A DNA stretch of 64,000 nt from Pseudarthrobacter enclensis (GTDB taxonomy: Bacteria > Actinomycetota > Actinomycetes > Actinomycetales > Micrococcaceae): the NCBI RefSeq assembly GCF_001457025.1, contig NZ_KQ758601.1, positions 186,001-250,000 of the forward strand, written 5' to 3'. The notes under the pieces were generated by a model. It did not search any database, was not told the DNA's origin, and was given only the letters and a program-made list of their open reading frames with translations. How positions within the stretch are numbered: position 1 is the first letter of the stretch; each line of letters starts with the position of its first letter. This document shows positions 31,762-42,427 of the stretch, one piece after another. A program made the position numbers and the translations under genes.

Positions 31762-31797
31762 CCGAGGACCCCGGCCCAAAAGGGGCGGGGTCCTCGG
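31762..31797 (+). terminator. Terminator after the IclR gene
   Basis: CCGAGGACCCCG (31762-31773) and CGGGGTCCTCGG (31786-31797) are perfect complements around a 12-base loop. Only a short GCGTT follows, so it is a strong hairpin with a weak tail. Confidence 0.75.
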
Positions 31798-31948
31798 CGT
31801 TAGCAGAGGATGCTCAGCCGTCTGACCTGCACCGACAACACCGCAGCGTCGCTCATGACGCACCATGGTTCGCCTTATGCAACAACTGGATTTCGCTTTG
31901 CTCACTGTCAAGCGCTCCCGACTTGTAGCAGAAGCGCTGCGAAATACC

Positions 31949-31995
31949 TTGACTTTAAATGTGGCGTACCGCACTCTGTTGCCTAACGCGAATAC
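31949..31995 (+). promoter_or_regulatory. Promoter block of the BCCT gene (shared betaine-type block)
   Basis: TTGACT (31949-31954), five bases, TGTG (31960-31963), eight bases, CACTCT (31972-31977), then GTTGCCTAACGCGAATAC (31978-31995). The same arrangement occurs at 45776 and 47776, and its first part occurs on the minus strand at 57196. An 11-mer TTATGCAACAA at 31875-31885 is the exact complement of TTGTTGCATAA in the block at 45806. The remaining 31749-32143 region has no gene. Confidence 0.6.
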
Positions 31996-32143
31996 TGTTG
32001 ATCCTTGCGAAACACTCCCCAGGTGTCTTTATCCACCCTGCGGCCCCATGGCCCCTGACCCGGCGAACCCAACCTTCGCCGCATCTGCCGGGCTCTGCCC
32101 TGCCTTCAGCAATTCCATGACCCGCCGAGCAAAGGACCCGCTC

Positions 32144-34111
32144 ATGGCAATCAATAGTGAATTAACCCCCTCCAAACCCGACGAGCTGCCCGCGGACACC
32201 GATCCGCGGGCGGCCGGCACCGACAGCGACGGCACCACCCCCGGGCTCCCCGGATCCGATGCCCCGCCTGCCACTGCCGAGCCCGCCACGGACACAGAAG
32301 AATACGAACAGATCCTCGAGGAACTGCGGCTCTCCAGGACGGAGCAGGCCGTCAGCCAGCGCCGCAACCGCAAACTCGGCCTGGATAAGGTCACCTTCGG
32401 AATCACGGGCGCCATCGCCGTCGCCTTCGTGATTTGGGGATTTACCGGCCGGGACAGCCTCGCCGCCACCTCCACTGGCGCCCTTAACTGGGTGATGGAG
32501 TACACGGGCTGGCTGTTCATGGTGCTCGCCTCCCTGTTCGTCGTCTTCGTGCTGTGGCTGGCCCTTGGCAAGTTCGGCAACATCCCCCTCGGCAAGGACG
32601 GCGAAAAGCCCGAGTTCCGGACCGTCTCCTGGGTGGCCATGATGTTCGCCGCCGGCATGGGCATCGGGCTCATGTTCTACGGCGTGGCCGAACCGCTCTA
32701 CCACTTCGTCTCGCCGCCGCCGGGAACGGTGGACGGCCGCACGCCGGACGCCATCCAGACGGCCATGGCCACCTCGATCTTCCACTGGACCCTGCACCCC
32801 TGGGCCATGTACGCCGTGGTGGGCATCGCGATGGCCTACGGCACCTACCGGCTGGGCCGCAAGCAGCTCATTTCGACTGCCTTTACGTCCCTGTTCGGCG
32901 TCCGCATGGTGGAAGGGCCGGTAGGGAAGTTCATCAACATCCTCGCCATCTTCGCCACCTTGTTCGGCACTGCAGCTTCCCTGGGCCTCGGCGCCCTGCA
33001 GATCGGCAGCGGCCTGACGTCCAACGGCTGGATGGGCGAGGTGGGAACCCCCATCCTGGTGGTCATCGTGGCCGTCCTGACCTTCTGCTTCGTGGCGTCC
33101 GCCGTCTCGGGCATCAGCCGCGGCATCCAGTGGCTGTCCAACATCAACATGGTCCTGGCCGTCGTCCTGGCCCTCATCGTGTTCGTCGCCGGGCCCACCC
33201 TGTTCATCCTCAACCTCATCCCGTCCGCGATCGGCGACTACGTCCGCGACCTGGCGGAGATGTCCTCCCGGACCGAGGCCGTGGGTGACGAGGCACTGCG
33301 GAGCTGGATGACCAGCTGGACCATCTTCTACTGGGCCTGGTGGATCTCCTGGACGCCCTTCGTTGGCCTGTTCATCGCACGCATCAGCCGCGGCCGCACC
33401 ATCCGGCAGTTTGTCACCGGCGTGCTGCTGGTGCCCAGCATCGTGAGCGTCATCTGGTTCGGCATTTTCGGCGGCGCGGCATTCAACGTGCAGCAGGAAG
33501 CGGACAAGGCAGGAACCGGCGGCCTGGTCACCATGGTCAACGGCGCACCGTCCGTGAACTTCGACGGCGCCCTCTTCGATCTGGTCAAGAACCTGCAGAT
33601 GCCGGACTGGTTCACGGCAGCCGTGATTGTCCTGGCCATGGTCCTCGTGGCGATCTTCTTCGTCACCGGCGCCGACGCAGCCTCGATCGTCATGGGCTCG
33701 CTGAGCTCCAACGGCGCGGAGCACCCGCGCCGCGCGGTGGTCATCTTCTGGGGAACCCTCACCGGCGCGGTGGCAGCGGTCATGCTGCTGGCCGGCGGCG
33801 ACGAGCCCTCGGAAGCCTTGTCCGGGCTGCAAAGAATCACCATCGTGGCGGCGTTGCCGTTCATCATCGTGATGCTGCTCCTCTGCTTCGCCGTGACCAA
33901 GGACCTGCGGCGGGACCCCCTCTCGCTGCACCGGCGCCTGGCCACCTCCGTGGTGGACCGCGCCATCCGCACCGGCGTCGAACAGCACGGCGGCGTCAAG
34001 TTCGATCTCGTAACCAAGCACGAGTGCGGCGAACAATGCCAGGACCCGGCGTCCTGCCCCGGCGGAAGCACCGCGGACCCGGCCAAGAGCCAGGACCCCG
34101 TGAAGGGCTGA
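32144..34111 (+). CDS. BCCT family betaine/choline/carnitine transporter
   Basis: A 655-residue, 12-helix secondary transporter. Family marks are GIGLMFYGVAEP in the third helix region and the aromatic box YWAWWISWTPFVGLF of the substrate-binding helix 8. The first 80 residues form a hydrophilic acidic tail and the C-terminus is Cys/Pro-containing and cytoplasmic. Start 32144 has AAAGGA eight bases upstream; the frame is open back to 31865 but without start signals. Carriers of this family import quaternary amines such as glycine betaine, which fits the dimethylglycine degradation genes that follow. It has its own promoter and a strong terminator. Confidence 0.93.
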   Translation: MAINSELTPSKPDELPADTDPRAAGTDSDGTTPGLPGSDAPPATAEPATDTEEYEQILEELRLSRTEQAVSQRRNRKLGLDKVTFGITGAIAVAFVIWGFTGRDSLAATSTGALNWVMEYTGWLFMVLASLFVVFVLWLALGKFGNIPLGKDGEKPEFRTVSWVAMMFAAGMGIGLMFYGVAEPLYHFVSPPPGTVDGRTPDAIQTAMATSIFHWTLHPWAMYAVVGIAMAYGTYRLGRKQLISTAFTSLFGVRMVEGPVGKFINILAIFATLFGTAASLGLGALQIGSGLTSNGWMGEVGTPILVVIVAVLTFCFVASAVSGISRGIQWLSNINMVLAVVLALIVFVAGPTLFILNLIPSAIGDYVRDLAEMSSRTEAVGDEALRSWMTSWTIFYWAWWISWTPFVGLFIARISRGRTIRQFVTGVLLVPSIVSVIWFGIFGGAAFNVQQEADKAGTGGLVTMVNGAPSVNFDGALFDLVKNLQMPDWFTAAVIVLAMVLVAIFFVTGADAASIVMGSLSSNGAEHPRRAVVIFWGTLTGAVAAVMLLAGGDEPSEALSGLQRITIVAALPFIIVMLLLCFAVTKDLRRDPLSLHRRLATSVVDRAIRTGVEQHGGVKFDLVTKHECGEQCQDPASCPGGSTADPAKSQDPVKG

Positions 34112-34123
34112 TCTCCGTAGATC

Positions 34124-34176
34124 CAACGCAAAGCCGGGCCCCCGTGTTCATCCACGGGGGCCCGGCTTTTGCGTTG
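34124..34176. terminator. Bidirectional terminator after the BCCT gene
   Basis: A near-perfect stem of about 23 bp (34124-34146 with 34153-34176), CAACGCAAAGCCGGGCCC... pairing with ...GGGCCCGGCTTTTGCGTTG. It contains AAAGC/GCTTTT on the distal side and ends BCCT transcription. Confidence 0.88.
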
Positions 34177-34205
34177 GTGCCCGTCAGGCGGAGGCCCGGG
34201 ACGCA

Positions 34206-34239
34206 ACAGCGGCCCCACCCTGAGGGGCGGGGCCGCTGT
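34206..34239. terminator. Terminator for hxlA (minus strand)
   Basis: ACAGCGGCCCC (34206-34216) and GGGGCCGCTGT (34229-34239) form a perfect 11-bp stem 24 bases beyond the hxlA stop. There is no clear T-tract on the minus strand. Confidence 0.7.
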
Positions 34240-34262
34240 CCCGTTGCGAGGGGCTTGGCAAA

Positions 34263-34886
34263 TCAGTTGATGGCAGCCTGGAGTTCCTTGGCGGCCAGGG
34301 CGGGATCGGCTGCACCGTAGATGGCGCCGCCGGCCACAGCCACGTCGGCACCTGCGGCCTGGACCGCGGCAATGGTGCCGGCATTGACGCCGCCGGCCAC
34401 GGAGAAGGGCACCTGCGCCGCCTCACCGGAACGCAGCAGTCCGTTCAGGTCGAAACCGGGCTGTGCCTGCTCGTCCAGTCCTGCATGGAATTCCACGAAC
34501 GTGGCACCAAGGGCACGGACCTCGCGTGCGCGGGCAGCCTTGTCCTGGACACCGATCAGGTCCACCACGATGCCCTTGTTGTGGGCGGTGGCTGCCTTGA
34601 CGGCACCGGAGATGGTGGAGTTGTCCGCGCTGCCCAGGACGGAGACGAGGTCGGCTCCTGCCTTGAACGCGATGTCGGCCTCCAGCTCGCCGGCGTCCAT
34701 GGTCTTCATGTCCGCAAACACGGTCTTGTCCGGGTGGGCCTCCTTGATGGCAGTGACCGCGGAAAGCCCGGCGGCCTTGATCAGCGGCGTGCCCAGCTCG
34801 ATGATGTCCACGTACTCGGCAACCTTGCCGGCCAGCTCGAGGGCATCTTCGACGGCGAGGAGGTCGATGGCTACCTGAAGTTTCAT
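34263..34886 (-). CDS. hxlA: 3-hexulose-6-phosphate synthase
   Basis: A 207-residue TIM-barrel enzyme of the orotidine-5'-phosphate decarboxylase superfamily that condenses formaldehyde with ribulose 5-phosphate. The conserved magnesium/catalytic motif is ADMKTMDAGELEAD (residues 58-71), followed by VDLIGV and the phosphate-binding VAGGVN and GGAIY. It is the second gene of hxlB-hxlA on this strand and is essential to the ribulose monophosphate pathway for formaldehyde fixation and detoxification. An AAGAAAGCGAC leader precedes the ATG. Confidence 0.95.
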   Translation of the reverse strand: MKLQVAIDLLAVEDALELAGKVAEYVDIIELGTPLIKAAGLSAVTAIKEAHPDKTVFADMKTMDAGELEADIAFKAGADLVSVLGSADNSTISGAVKAATAHNKGIVVDLIGVQDKAARAREVRALGATFVEFHAGLDEQAQPGFDLNGLLRSGEAAQVPFSVAGGVNAGTIAAVQAAGADVAVAGGAIYGAADPALAAKELQAAIN

Positions 34887-34937
34887 GTCTGTCGCTTTCT
34901 TTAGGGGGTGTATCGGAAGGGTCGGGAAAGGGTTCTG

Positions 34938-35537
34938 CTACTCGAGGTTGGCGTGCCGCAGCCACAGCTGTTCCGCCGGCACGTCCACCGCATCCCACAG
35001 GGACTGGAAGAGGGCCTCGGTGGCCACGAAGAGGGCCTGTTCAAACAGGCTTCCGGAGTACTGCCGGGACACGCCGGAACCATGGTGGGTCTTCTGCTGG
35101 GCAGGGACCACCACGACGGCGTCCGCAACGGCCGCCAGCGGGGAACCGGGGTTGGCGGTGAAGGCTGCGATGAGGGCCTGCGCCCTGGCCGCAGTCTCGG
35201 CGGCCTTGACCACGCCGCTGGTGGTTCCCGAACCGGAGGCCACCAGCAGCAGGTCGCCCTCCCGGATGGCCGGGGTAGTGGCGTCCCCCGCCACGTGGAC
35301 CTGCAGGCCCAGGTGCATCAGCCGCATGGCGGCCATCCGCAGCACCAGGCCGCTGCGGCCGGCACCGGCAACGAACACCCGGTCCGCCCGCTCGAGCAGC
35401 AGCGACACTGCCGCCAGCTGCTCTTCACTGATGGCCGCGGCAGTATCCGTGATTTCACCCAGCACCAGGGAAAGGTTCCCGGACACAGCTGCCCGGTCCA
35501 CCTCCAGGCCGCGCGTGCTCGTGACGGTCGGGGTCAC
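34938..35537 (-). CDS. hxlB: 6-phospho-3-hexuloisomerase
   Basis: A 199-residue SIS-domain isomerase that converts the HxlA product to fructose 6-phosphate. The sugar-phosphate binding loop is FVAGAGRSGLVLRMAAMRLMHLG, followed by ASGSGTTSGV. The start is GTG 35537, chosen for the AAGGAGGA ribosome site five to six bases upstream; an in-frame ATG ten codons earlier would place that site inside the gene. It is the first gene of the hxlBA operon and divergent from a LuxR-type regulator. Confidence 0.94.
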   Translation of the reverse strand: MTPTVTSTRGLEVDRAAVSGNLSLVLGEITDTAAAISEEQLAAVSLLLERADRVFVAGAGRSGLVLRMAAMRLMHLGLQVHVAGDATTPAIREGDLLLVASGSGTTSGVVKAAETAARAQALIAAFTANPGSPLAAVADAVVVVPAQQKTHHGSGVSRQYSGSLFEQALFVATEALFQSLWDAVDVPAEQLWLRHANLE

Positions 35538-35665
35538 TTGTCCTCCTTCAAAGTGGCTTTTATCCATCCTCCGACCCCCGCCGGGTAGGTGAAACGCTGA
35601 TTTGGGATGGTTCCGCCTATCCTTTCGGGTAGTGCAGGCACCTGTGTTTCGCATACGCTGGCCGG

Positions 35666-37030
35666 ATGGCCCACCCCAACGCACCCGGTCACGCCGCTCC
35701 CGCAGCACCCGCCCCTCCGTGGCCGCTGCTGCATGCCGTCGCCCGGATCGCGGATGCGCCGTTGTCGCAGATAGCCGAGCGGCTTCGTGAAGCGCTGCTT
35801 CCCTTCACCGGCGGGGACGCGCTGGTGATTTTCACCGAGGAATGCACGGGACGGCCGCAGAAGAAGGCCGGCAACAAGGACGTCACGGCCCGGGTCTCCG
35901 TGGCCGAACTGCAGCAGCTGCGGGAGTCGCTGGCCGGGCACCCTCACTGGCAGGGCGAGGCCCTGATCGCGGGCAGGGACCGGCGGGTCCAGGCCCTGTC
36001 CTACCCGCCCAGCAACGCCATCCTGGTCATCACCTACCCGGACGAGGCCAAGGCCCGCACCCCGGATACCGGAAAAGACCCCGGCACAGGTGGTACCGCT
36101 GAGGCGGGCGGAGGCCCCGGCGCGGAGGATGACACCGCCGCAATGGTGCGCTACCTGTGGGACCTCGCGGCCGGCCGCATCCAGGAAAAAGTCAGCGACG
36201 CGCCGCCGTCGTACCTGGTGGAATCCCGCGCGGCGTCGGCGGAACGGCTCCGGGTGACCAGCGAACTCGTGGACCTGCATTCCACCACGCTGGAAACGCT
36301 GCTGGCGGCGGCCCGTTCGCCGTCGCTGGACGACGCCGCCGCCAGGGCATCGGTCACGGACCTCGCGGCGCGCGCACTGGTGGAACTCCGCACGCATAAT
36401 GACCGCACGGCGGACCAGATCGAAGAACCGGTGGCTTCAGCGTTCGAGAGGCTGCGGGACGACCTGCGGCCGCTGACAAGGTTCGGCGGTGTGGACGTCC
36501 AGTTCATCGAGCCGCCGCTGAACGGCAGGGCTCTGCCCGGGGAAGTCGCCGTCGCGGCCCGGGCGGTGGTGCGGGGGCTGCTGCTGGCCATGATGGAGCA
36601 GCCGGAAGTCCGCCGCGTCCGTACCCAGTGGGACTGCGACGGCGAAAACCTGCTGATCAGCGTCCGTGACGACGGCGACGGCGGACTGTCCGCGGAATCG
36701 CCGGCCATGGGGAGGCTGCAGCGGAGGGTGCAGGCCCTTGCCGGGCGGATGGAGGTGGACCTGCAGCCGGGATGGGGATCTGATATTTCGGTAACGCTGC
36801 CGCTCGACCCTCCGTCGTCGCCGGGCGACGTGGCCGGATGGGAACTGGCCGCCCGGGAGCTCGAGGTGCTCCAGCTGCTGGCCGCAGGGCAACGCAACCG
36901 CAGCATCGCCGCGGCGTTGACCATCAGTGAGAACACCGTGAAGTTCCACGTCAGGAACCTGTTCAGGAAGCTGGGCGTGGCCTCGCGGTCGGAGGCTATC
37001 GCACTGGCCCACAGCCGGGGGCTGCGCTAG
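35666..37030 (+). CDS. LuxR-type regulator with a kinase-like ATPase region
   Basis: The 454-residue protein ends in a LuxR/FixJ helix-turn-helix (about 392-454: LAARELEVLQLLAAGQRNRSIA...SENTVKFHVRNLFRKLGV). Upstream are a GAF-like N-terminal region (20-125), a Pro/Gly linker, a long helical segment (170-250) and a HATPase-like fold (about 290-385, with VRDDGDGG as the ATP-binding box). It looks like a NarX-type kinase fused to its DNA-binding output, without a receiver. It is divergent from hxlB; the 128-bp gap has GGGTAG repeats and an inverted CTATCC/GGGTAG, so it probably senses formaldehyde or a related signal and controls hxlBA. This role is inferred. Confidence 0.82.
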   Translation: MAHPNAPGHAAPAAPAPPWPLLHAVARIADAPLSQIAERLREALLPFTGGDALVIFTEECTGRPQKKAGNKDVTARVSVAELQQLRESLAGHPHWQGEALIAGRDRRVQALSYPPSNAILVITYPDEAKARTPDTGKDPGTGGTAEAGGGPGAEDDTAAMVRYLWDLAAGRIQEKVSDAPPSYLVESRAASAERLRVTSELVDLHSTTLETLLAAARSPSLDDAAARASVTDLAARALVELRTHNDRTADQIEEPVASAFERLRDDLRPLTRFGGVDVQFIEPPLNGRALPGEVAVAARAVVRGLLLAMMEQPEVRRVRTQWDCDGENLLISVRDDGDGGLSAESPAMGRLQRRVQALAGRMEVDLQPGWGSDISVTLPLDPPSSPGDVAGWELAARELEVLQLLAAGQRNRSIAAALTISENTVKFHVRNLFRKLGVASRSEAIALAHSRGLR

Positions 37031-37064
37031 GAACAGTCAGCTGCGGTTCTGCGCGGGCTGGGGA

Positions 37065-37340
37065 TCAAACCCACATCTGGTAGCCGGTGGACTTGTCGAA
37101 GAGCCGGCGCGTATTGGCGCCGGCTCCTGCCAGCCACAACACGGAGTCATCGTCGGCCGCCTGGTCCACGATCCCGCTGGCCACGTATTCGCCCGAAAGC
37201 CAGACCTCCACGGCATGGCCCGGCAGCCGGGCCCAGTCATGGCGCATGCCCTGGACCGGGGAATTGCCCGCCAGCCCGTTCCTGGCCGCTGCAGCTGCGT
37301 GGCTTCCGGCGTCATTGACGGCTGGCGCGCTGGTGTTCAT
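37065..37340 (-). CDS. Small hypothetical protein under a GntR-type operator
   Basis: A 91-residue acidic protein. The N-terminal half is Ala/Gly/Asn-rich; the C-terminal half (VEVWLSGEYVASGIVDQAADDDSVLWL) looks like a small beta-barrel or SH3-like strand set. GGAGGAAG precedes ATG 37340. The perfect palindrome CTTTGATATATCAAAG lies 50 bases upstream of the start, so it is probably a member of the regulon of the adjacent GntR protein. I do not recognise the family. Confidence 0.7.
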   Translation of the reverse strand: MNTSAPAVNDAGSHAAAAARNGLAGNSPVQGMRHDWARLPGHAVEVWLSGEYVASGIVDQAADDDSVLWLAGAGANTRRLFDKSTGYQMWV

Positions 37341-37389
37341 CTCTTCCTCCGGGTGTCGTCATCGGGTGCCGCAGCCGGCACTGATATTT

Positions 37390-37405
37390 CTTTGATATAT
37401 CAAAG
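37390..37405. promoter_or_regulatory. GntR operator, perfect palindrome
   Basis: CTTTGATATATCAAAG is a perfect 16-base palindrome, preceded by a further half-site CTGATATTTC. Related sites stand at 38227, 38250, 43327, 43351 and 57199. It lies between the 91-residue gene and the end of the GntR gene. Confidence 0.7.
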
Positions 37406-37472
37406 ATGAGGAAAGTATGACCCAGCTCACACAGTGCGTCAATCCCCGTCCAACAACCCCAGGGGAGAAGTC

Positions 37473-38153
37473 CTAGGCGCTGAAGAGCGCTTCCCGGACG
37501 GCGCGTTCAAAGCCGCTGACATGGACGCGGGCCAGTTCGGCTGCCTGCTCCTCATCGCCGTCTATGACTGCGCGCAGGAGGTTCAGGTGCTCGTGGACGT
37601 GGCCGGACAGGTCCGGAAGACGGTCCACCACCATGCACCAGATCCGGGTAGCCAGGTTGTCGTAGCGGATCAGGATGTCCTCGAGATGCGGGTTAGCCGA
37701 GGCTGCGTAGATGCCCTGATGGACCCTGGCATCCAGCTGCAGGGTTTCCATGACCGGGGCGGAGCTGACATCGAAGGCTTCCACCTCCGCCAGGATCGCC
37801 TTCAGCTGGGCACGCACACCGGCGGAGGCCAGCCGGGCCGCGCGTGACGCTGCCAGTGGTTCCAGCTGGGCGCGGATCTCGGAAATGAAGGAAAGGTCCG
37901 TCACGTCCACGCGCGTGGCAAAGGTTCCGCGCCGCGGGTAGGTCACCACCAGCCGGTCAAGTTCCAGCCGCTTCAGCGCCTCGCGGACCGGGGTGCGGCC
38001 CACGCCCAGCGACTTGGACAGCGCGTCATCATTCAGGAGCTCGCCGGGCTTGATGTCCAGCATCAGCAGCCGGTCGCGGATGCTCTCATAGGCCACGTCC
38101 GCAAGCGACTTTTTTCCGGCATCTTCTGAAAGCGCCAATGTTTCAAATGCCAC
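37473..38153 (-). CDS. GntR family (FCD subfamily) transcriptional regulator
   Basis: A 226-residue FadR/FCD-type GntR protein: winged helix at about 12-80 (SIRDRLLMLDIKPGELLNDDALSKSLGVGRTPVREAL) and an all-helical FCD ligand domain at about 90-215, whose conserved Asp and His metal/ligand residues include the LDARVHQGIY segment. The start is GTG 38153, supported by GAGGAAGAGG upstream; the longer frame to 38225 would run through the purU promoter. It is divergent from the purU-dmg operon, and the gap contains TATATC-type operators, so it likely represses that operon and itself. Confidence 0.9.
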   Translation of the reverse strand: MAFETLALSEDAGKKSLADVAYESIRDRLLMLDIKPGELLNDDALSKSLGVGRTPVREALKRLELDRLVVTYPRRGTFATRVDVTDLSFISEIRAQLEPLAASRAARLASAGVRAQLKAILAEVEAFDVSSAPVMETLQLDARVHQGIYAASANPHLEDILIRYDNLATRIWCMVVDRLPDLSGHVHEHLNLLRAVIDGDEEQAAELARVHVSGFERAVREALFSA

Positions 38154-38187
38154 CGCGGGACCTCTTCCTCTGAGTCGGAAAAACCTA

Positions 38188-38263
38188 TTGACCTCGCCCA
38201 GTGACCAGTATACGCTGATCTGCAACCTAATATATCAGTACGCAACACAGGAATATATCTTTA
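38188..38263 (+). promoter_or_regulatory. Promoter and two GntR sites of the purU-dmg operon
   Basis: TTGACC (38188-38193), 17 bases and TACGCT (38211-38216) form the promoter. CTAATATATCAG (38227-38238) and GGAATATATCTTT (38250-38262) lie downstream of it, in a position to block transcription. AGGAGGAGGA (about 38263-38272) is the ribosome site for purU. Confidence 0.65.
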
Positions 38264-38275
38264 GGAGGAGGAGAC

Positions 38276-39196
38276 ATGACCCTCGTGGAAACAGCCCCTT
38301 TGACGGCACCCGGCGCATCAGTGGCATCCGCACCGGCTGAACAGCAGACCCAGCAGAAATTCGTGCTGACCCTGTCCTGCGGCGAGCGCGCGGGCATCGT
38401 CCAGGCGGTGACGACCTTCCTGTTCGACCGCGGCTTCAACATCGACGAGCACCAGCAGTTCGATGACAGCCTCCGCGAAACGCTGCACCTGCGCACTGCG
38501 TTCTCCGGTTCGCCGTCCTACAGCCCGGACCAGCTCGAAGAAGAGTTCCGTCCCATCGCGGACCGGTTCGGCATGAAGTTCAGCTTCAACGACCAGACCC
38601 CACAGCGGGTCCTGGTGATGGTGTCCAAGTTCGGCCACTGCCTCAACGACCTCATCTTCCGGTGGCGCGGCGGCACCCTCGGCGGAGACCTCGTGGCCGT
38701 CGTCTCCAACCATGAGACCCACCGCGCCATGGCGGAGGCCGCCGGCCTGCCCTTCATCCACATTCCCGTCACGCCGGACACCAAGGCCGACGCCGAGCAG
38801 CGGCTGCTGGAGCTCGTGGACGAATACCAGGCGGACCTGGTGGTCCTGGCCCGCTACATGCAGGTCCTCTCCAATGACCTGTGCCGCTCCCTTGAGGGCC
38901 GCGCCATCAACATCCACCACTCCTTCCTGCCCGGCTTCAAGGGCGCCAAGCCCTACCACCAGGCCCACGCCCGCGGCGTGAAGCTCATTGGTGCCACCGC
39001 CCACTACGTCACCGCCGACCTGGACGAGGGACCGATCATCGAGCAGGAAGTCATCCGCGTGGACCACAGCTACGGCCCGTCCGCCCTGTCCACCGTCGGG
39101 CAGGACGCCGAGGCACTCGCGCTGTCCCGCGCCGTCCGGTGGCACTGCCAGCACCGGGTCCTGCTGGACGAGACCAGCACCGTGGTTTTCCGCTAG
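38276..39196 (+). CDS. purU: Formyltetrahydrofolate deformylase
   Basis: A 306-residue enzyme that hydrolyses 10-formyl-THF to formate and THF, recycling folate. It has an N-terminal ACT domain (about 27-105) and a formyltransferase domain with the NIHHSFLPGFKGAKPY motif and the catalytic Asn-His-Asp set, ending in TADLDEGPIIEQ. Here it is the first gene of a catabolic operon with dmg, fchA and folD, as described for dimethylglycine degradation in Arthrobacter, rather than part of purine control. It starts 13 bases after the second GntR site. Confidence 0.96.
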   Translation: MTLVETAPLTAPGASVASAPAEQQTQQKFVLTLSCGERAGIVQAVTTFLFDRGFNIDEHQQFDDSLRETLHLRTAFSGSPSYSPDQLEEEFRPIADRFGMKFSFNDQTPQRVLVMVSKFGHCLNDLIFRWRGGTLGGDLVAVVSNHETHRAMAEAAGLPFIHIPVTPDTKADAEQRLLELVDEYQADLVVLARYMQVLSNDLCRSLEGRAINIHHSFLPGFKGAKPYHQAHARGVKLIGATAHYVTADLDEGPIIEQEVIRVDHSYGPSALSTVGQDAEALALSRAVRWHCQHRVLLDETSTVVFR

Positions 39197-39221
39197 CCGG
39201 CACCGCACGCACAGACACTAA

Positions 39222-41738
<2,517 letters not shown>

Positions 41739-41740
41739 GC

Positions 41741-42427
41741 ATGGCGGAACAGCAAGCGAACAGCGCGGCGCCGGCAGGCGCCGGTTCGGCCGCCACGGAC
41801 TCGATTGGTACCGAAACCATCGGCAGCTACCTCGCACGGCTCGCCTCCCGGCAACCCACGCCGGGAGGCGGGGCGGCGGCCGCACTCCACGCCGCCCAGG
41901 GTGCAGCCCTGGTGGCCATGGTGGCGCGCTATACCACCGGCCCCAAGTATGCAGAGCACGAAGCCCTGGTGGAGCGGACCACGAAGGTGGCCGATGAGCT
42001 TTCCTCGGAGGCACTGCGGCTGGCCGACTCCGATGAACAGGTCTTCCAGGCCGTCATCGACGCCTACCGGCTTCCCTCCGACACCGGGGAGCTCAAGGCC
42101 GCCAAAACGTCAGCCATCCAGGCAGCTTTGGTCCAGGCGGCACAGACCCCTGCCCAGCTGGTCAAGCTGGCCGGCGCGGTGGTGGACCTCGCAGACGGCC
42201 TTGCCGACGTCGCCAATCCGAACGTGATCAGCGACGTCGCGGCAGCGGCAGATGCGGCACGTGCCGCTGCCACCACCGCACGGGTCAACATCGACATCAA
42301 CGTCGTGGCCATCAAGGACCAGGCGGTGCGGTCACTGCTCAAGGAGCAGACCGACGGCATCGAGGAAAAAGTGGTGGCGGCTGCGGACGCCCTCGTGGCG
42401 CGGGTACGGGAAAGGATCCTCCAATGA
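41741..42427 (+). CDS. fchA: Methenyl-THF cyclohydrolase (cyclodeaminase/cyclohydrolase family)
   Basis: A 228-residue helical protein of the FTCD-C family, homologous to FchA and to the cyclodeaminase half of formimidoyltransferase-cyclodeaminase. The family signature TPGGGAAAAL is at about residues 40-50. No histidine-degradation genes are near, so methenyl-THF cyclohydrolase is the likelier activity. It starts two bases after the dmg stop and overlaps folD by ATGA. The adjacent FolD lacks the lysine needed for cyclohydrolase activity, which supports a division of labour. Confidence 0.85.
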   Translation: MAEQQANSAAPAGAGSAATDSIGTETIGSYLARLASRQPTPGGGAAAALHAAQGAALVAMVARYTTGPKYAEHEALVERTTKVADELSSEALRLADSDEQVFQAVIDAYRLPSDTGELKAAKTSAIQAALVQAAQTPAQLVKLAGAVVDLADGLADVANPNVISDVAAAADAARAAATTARVNIDINVVAIKDQAVRSLLKEQTDGIEEKVVAAADALVARVRERILQ

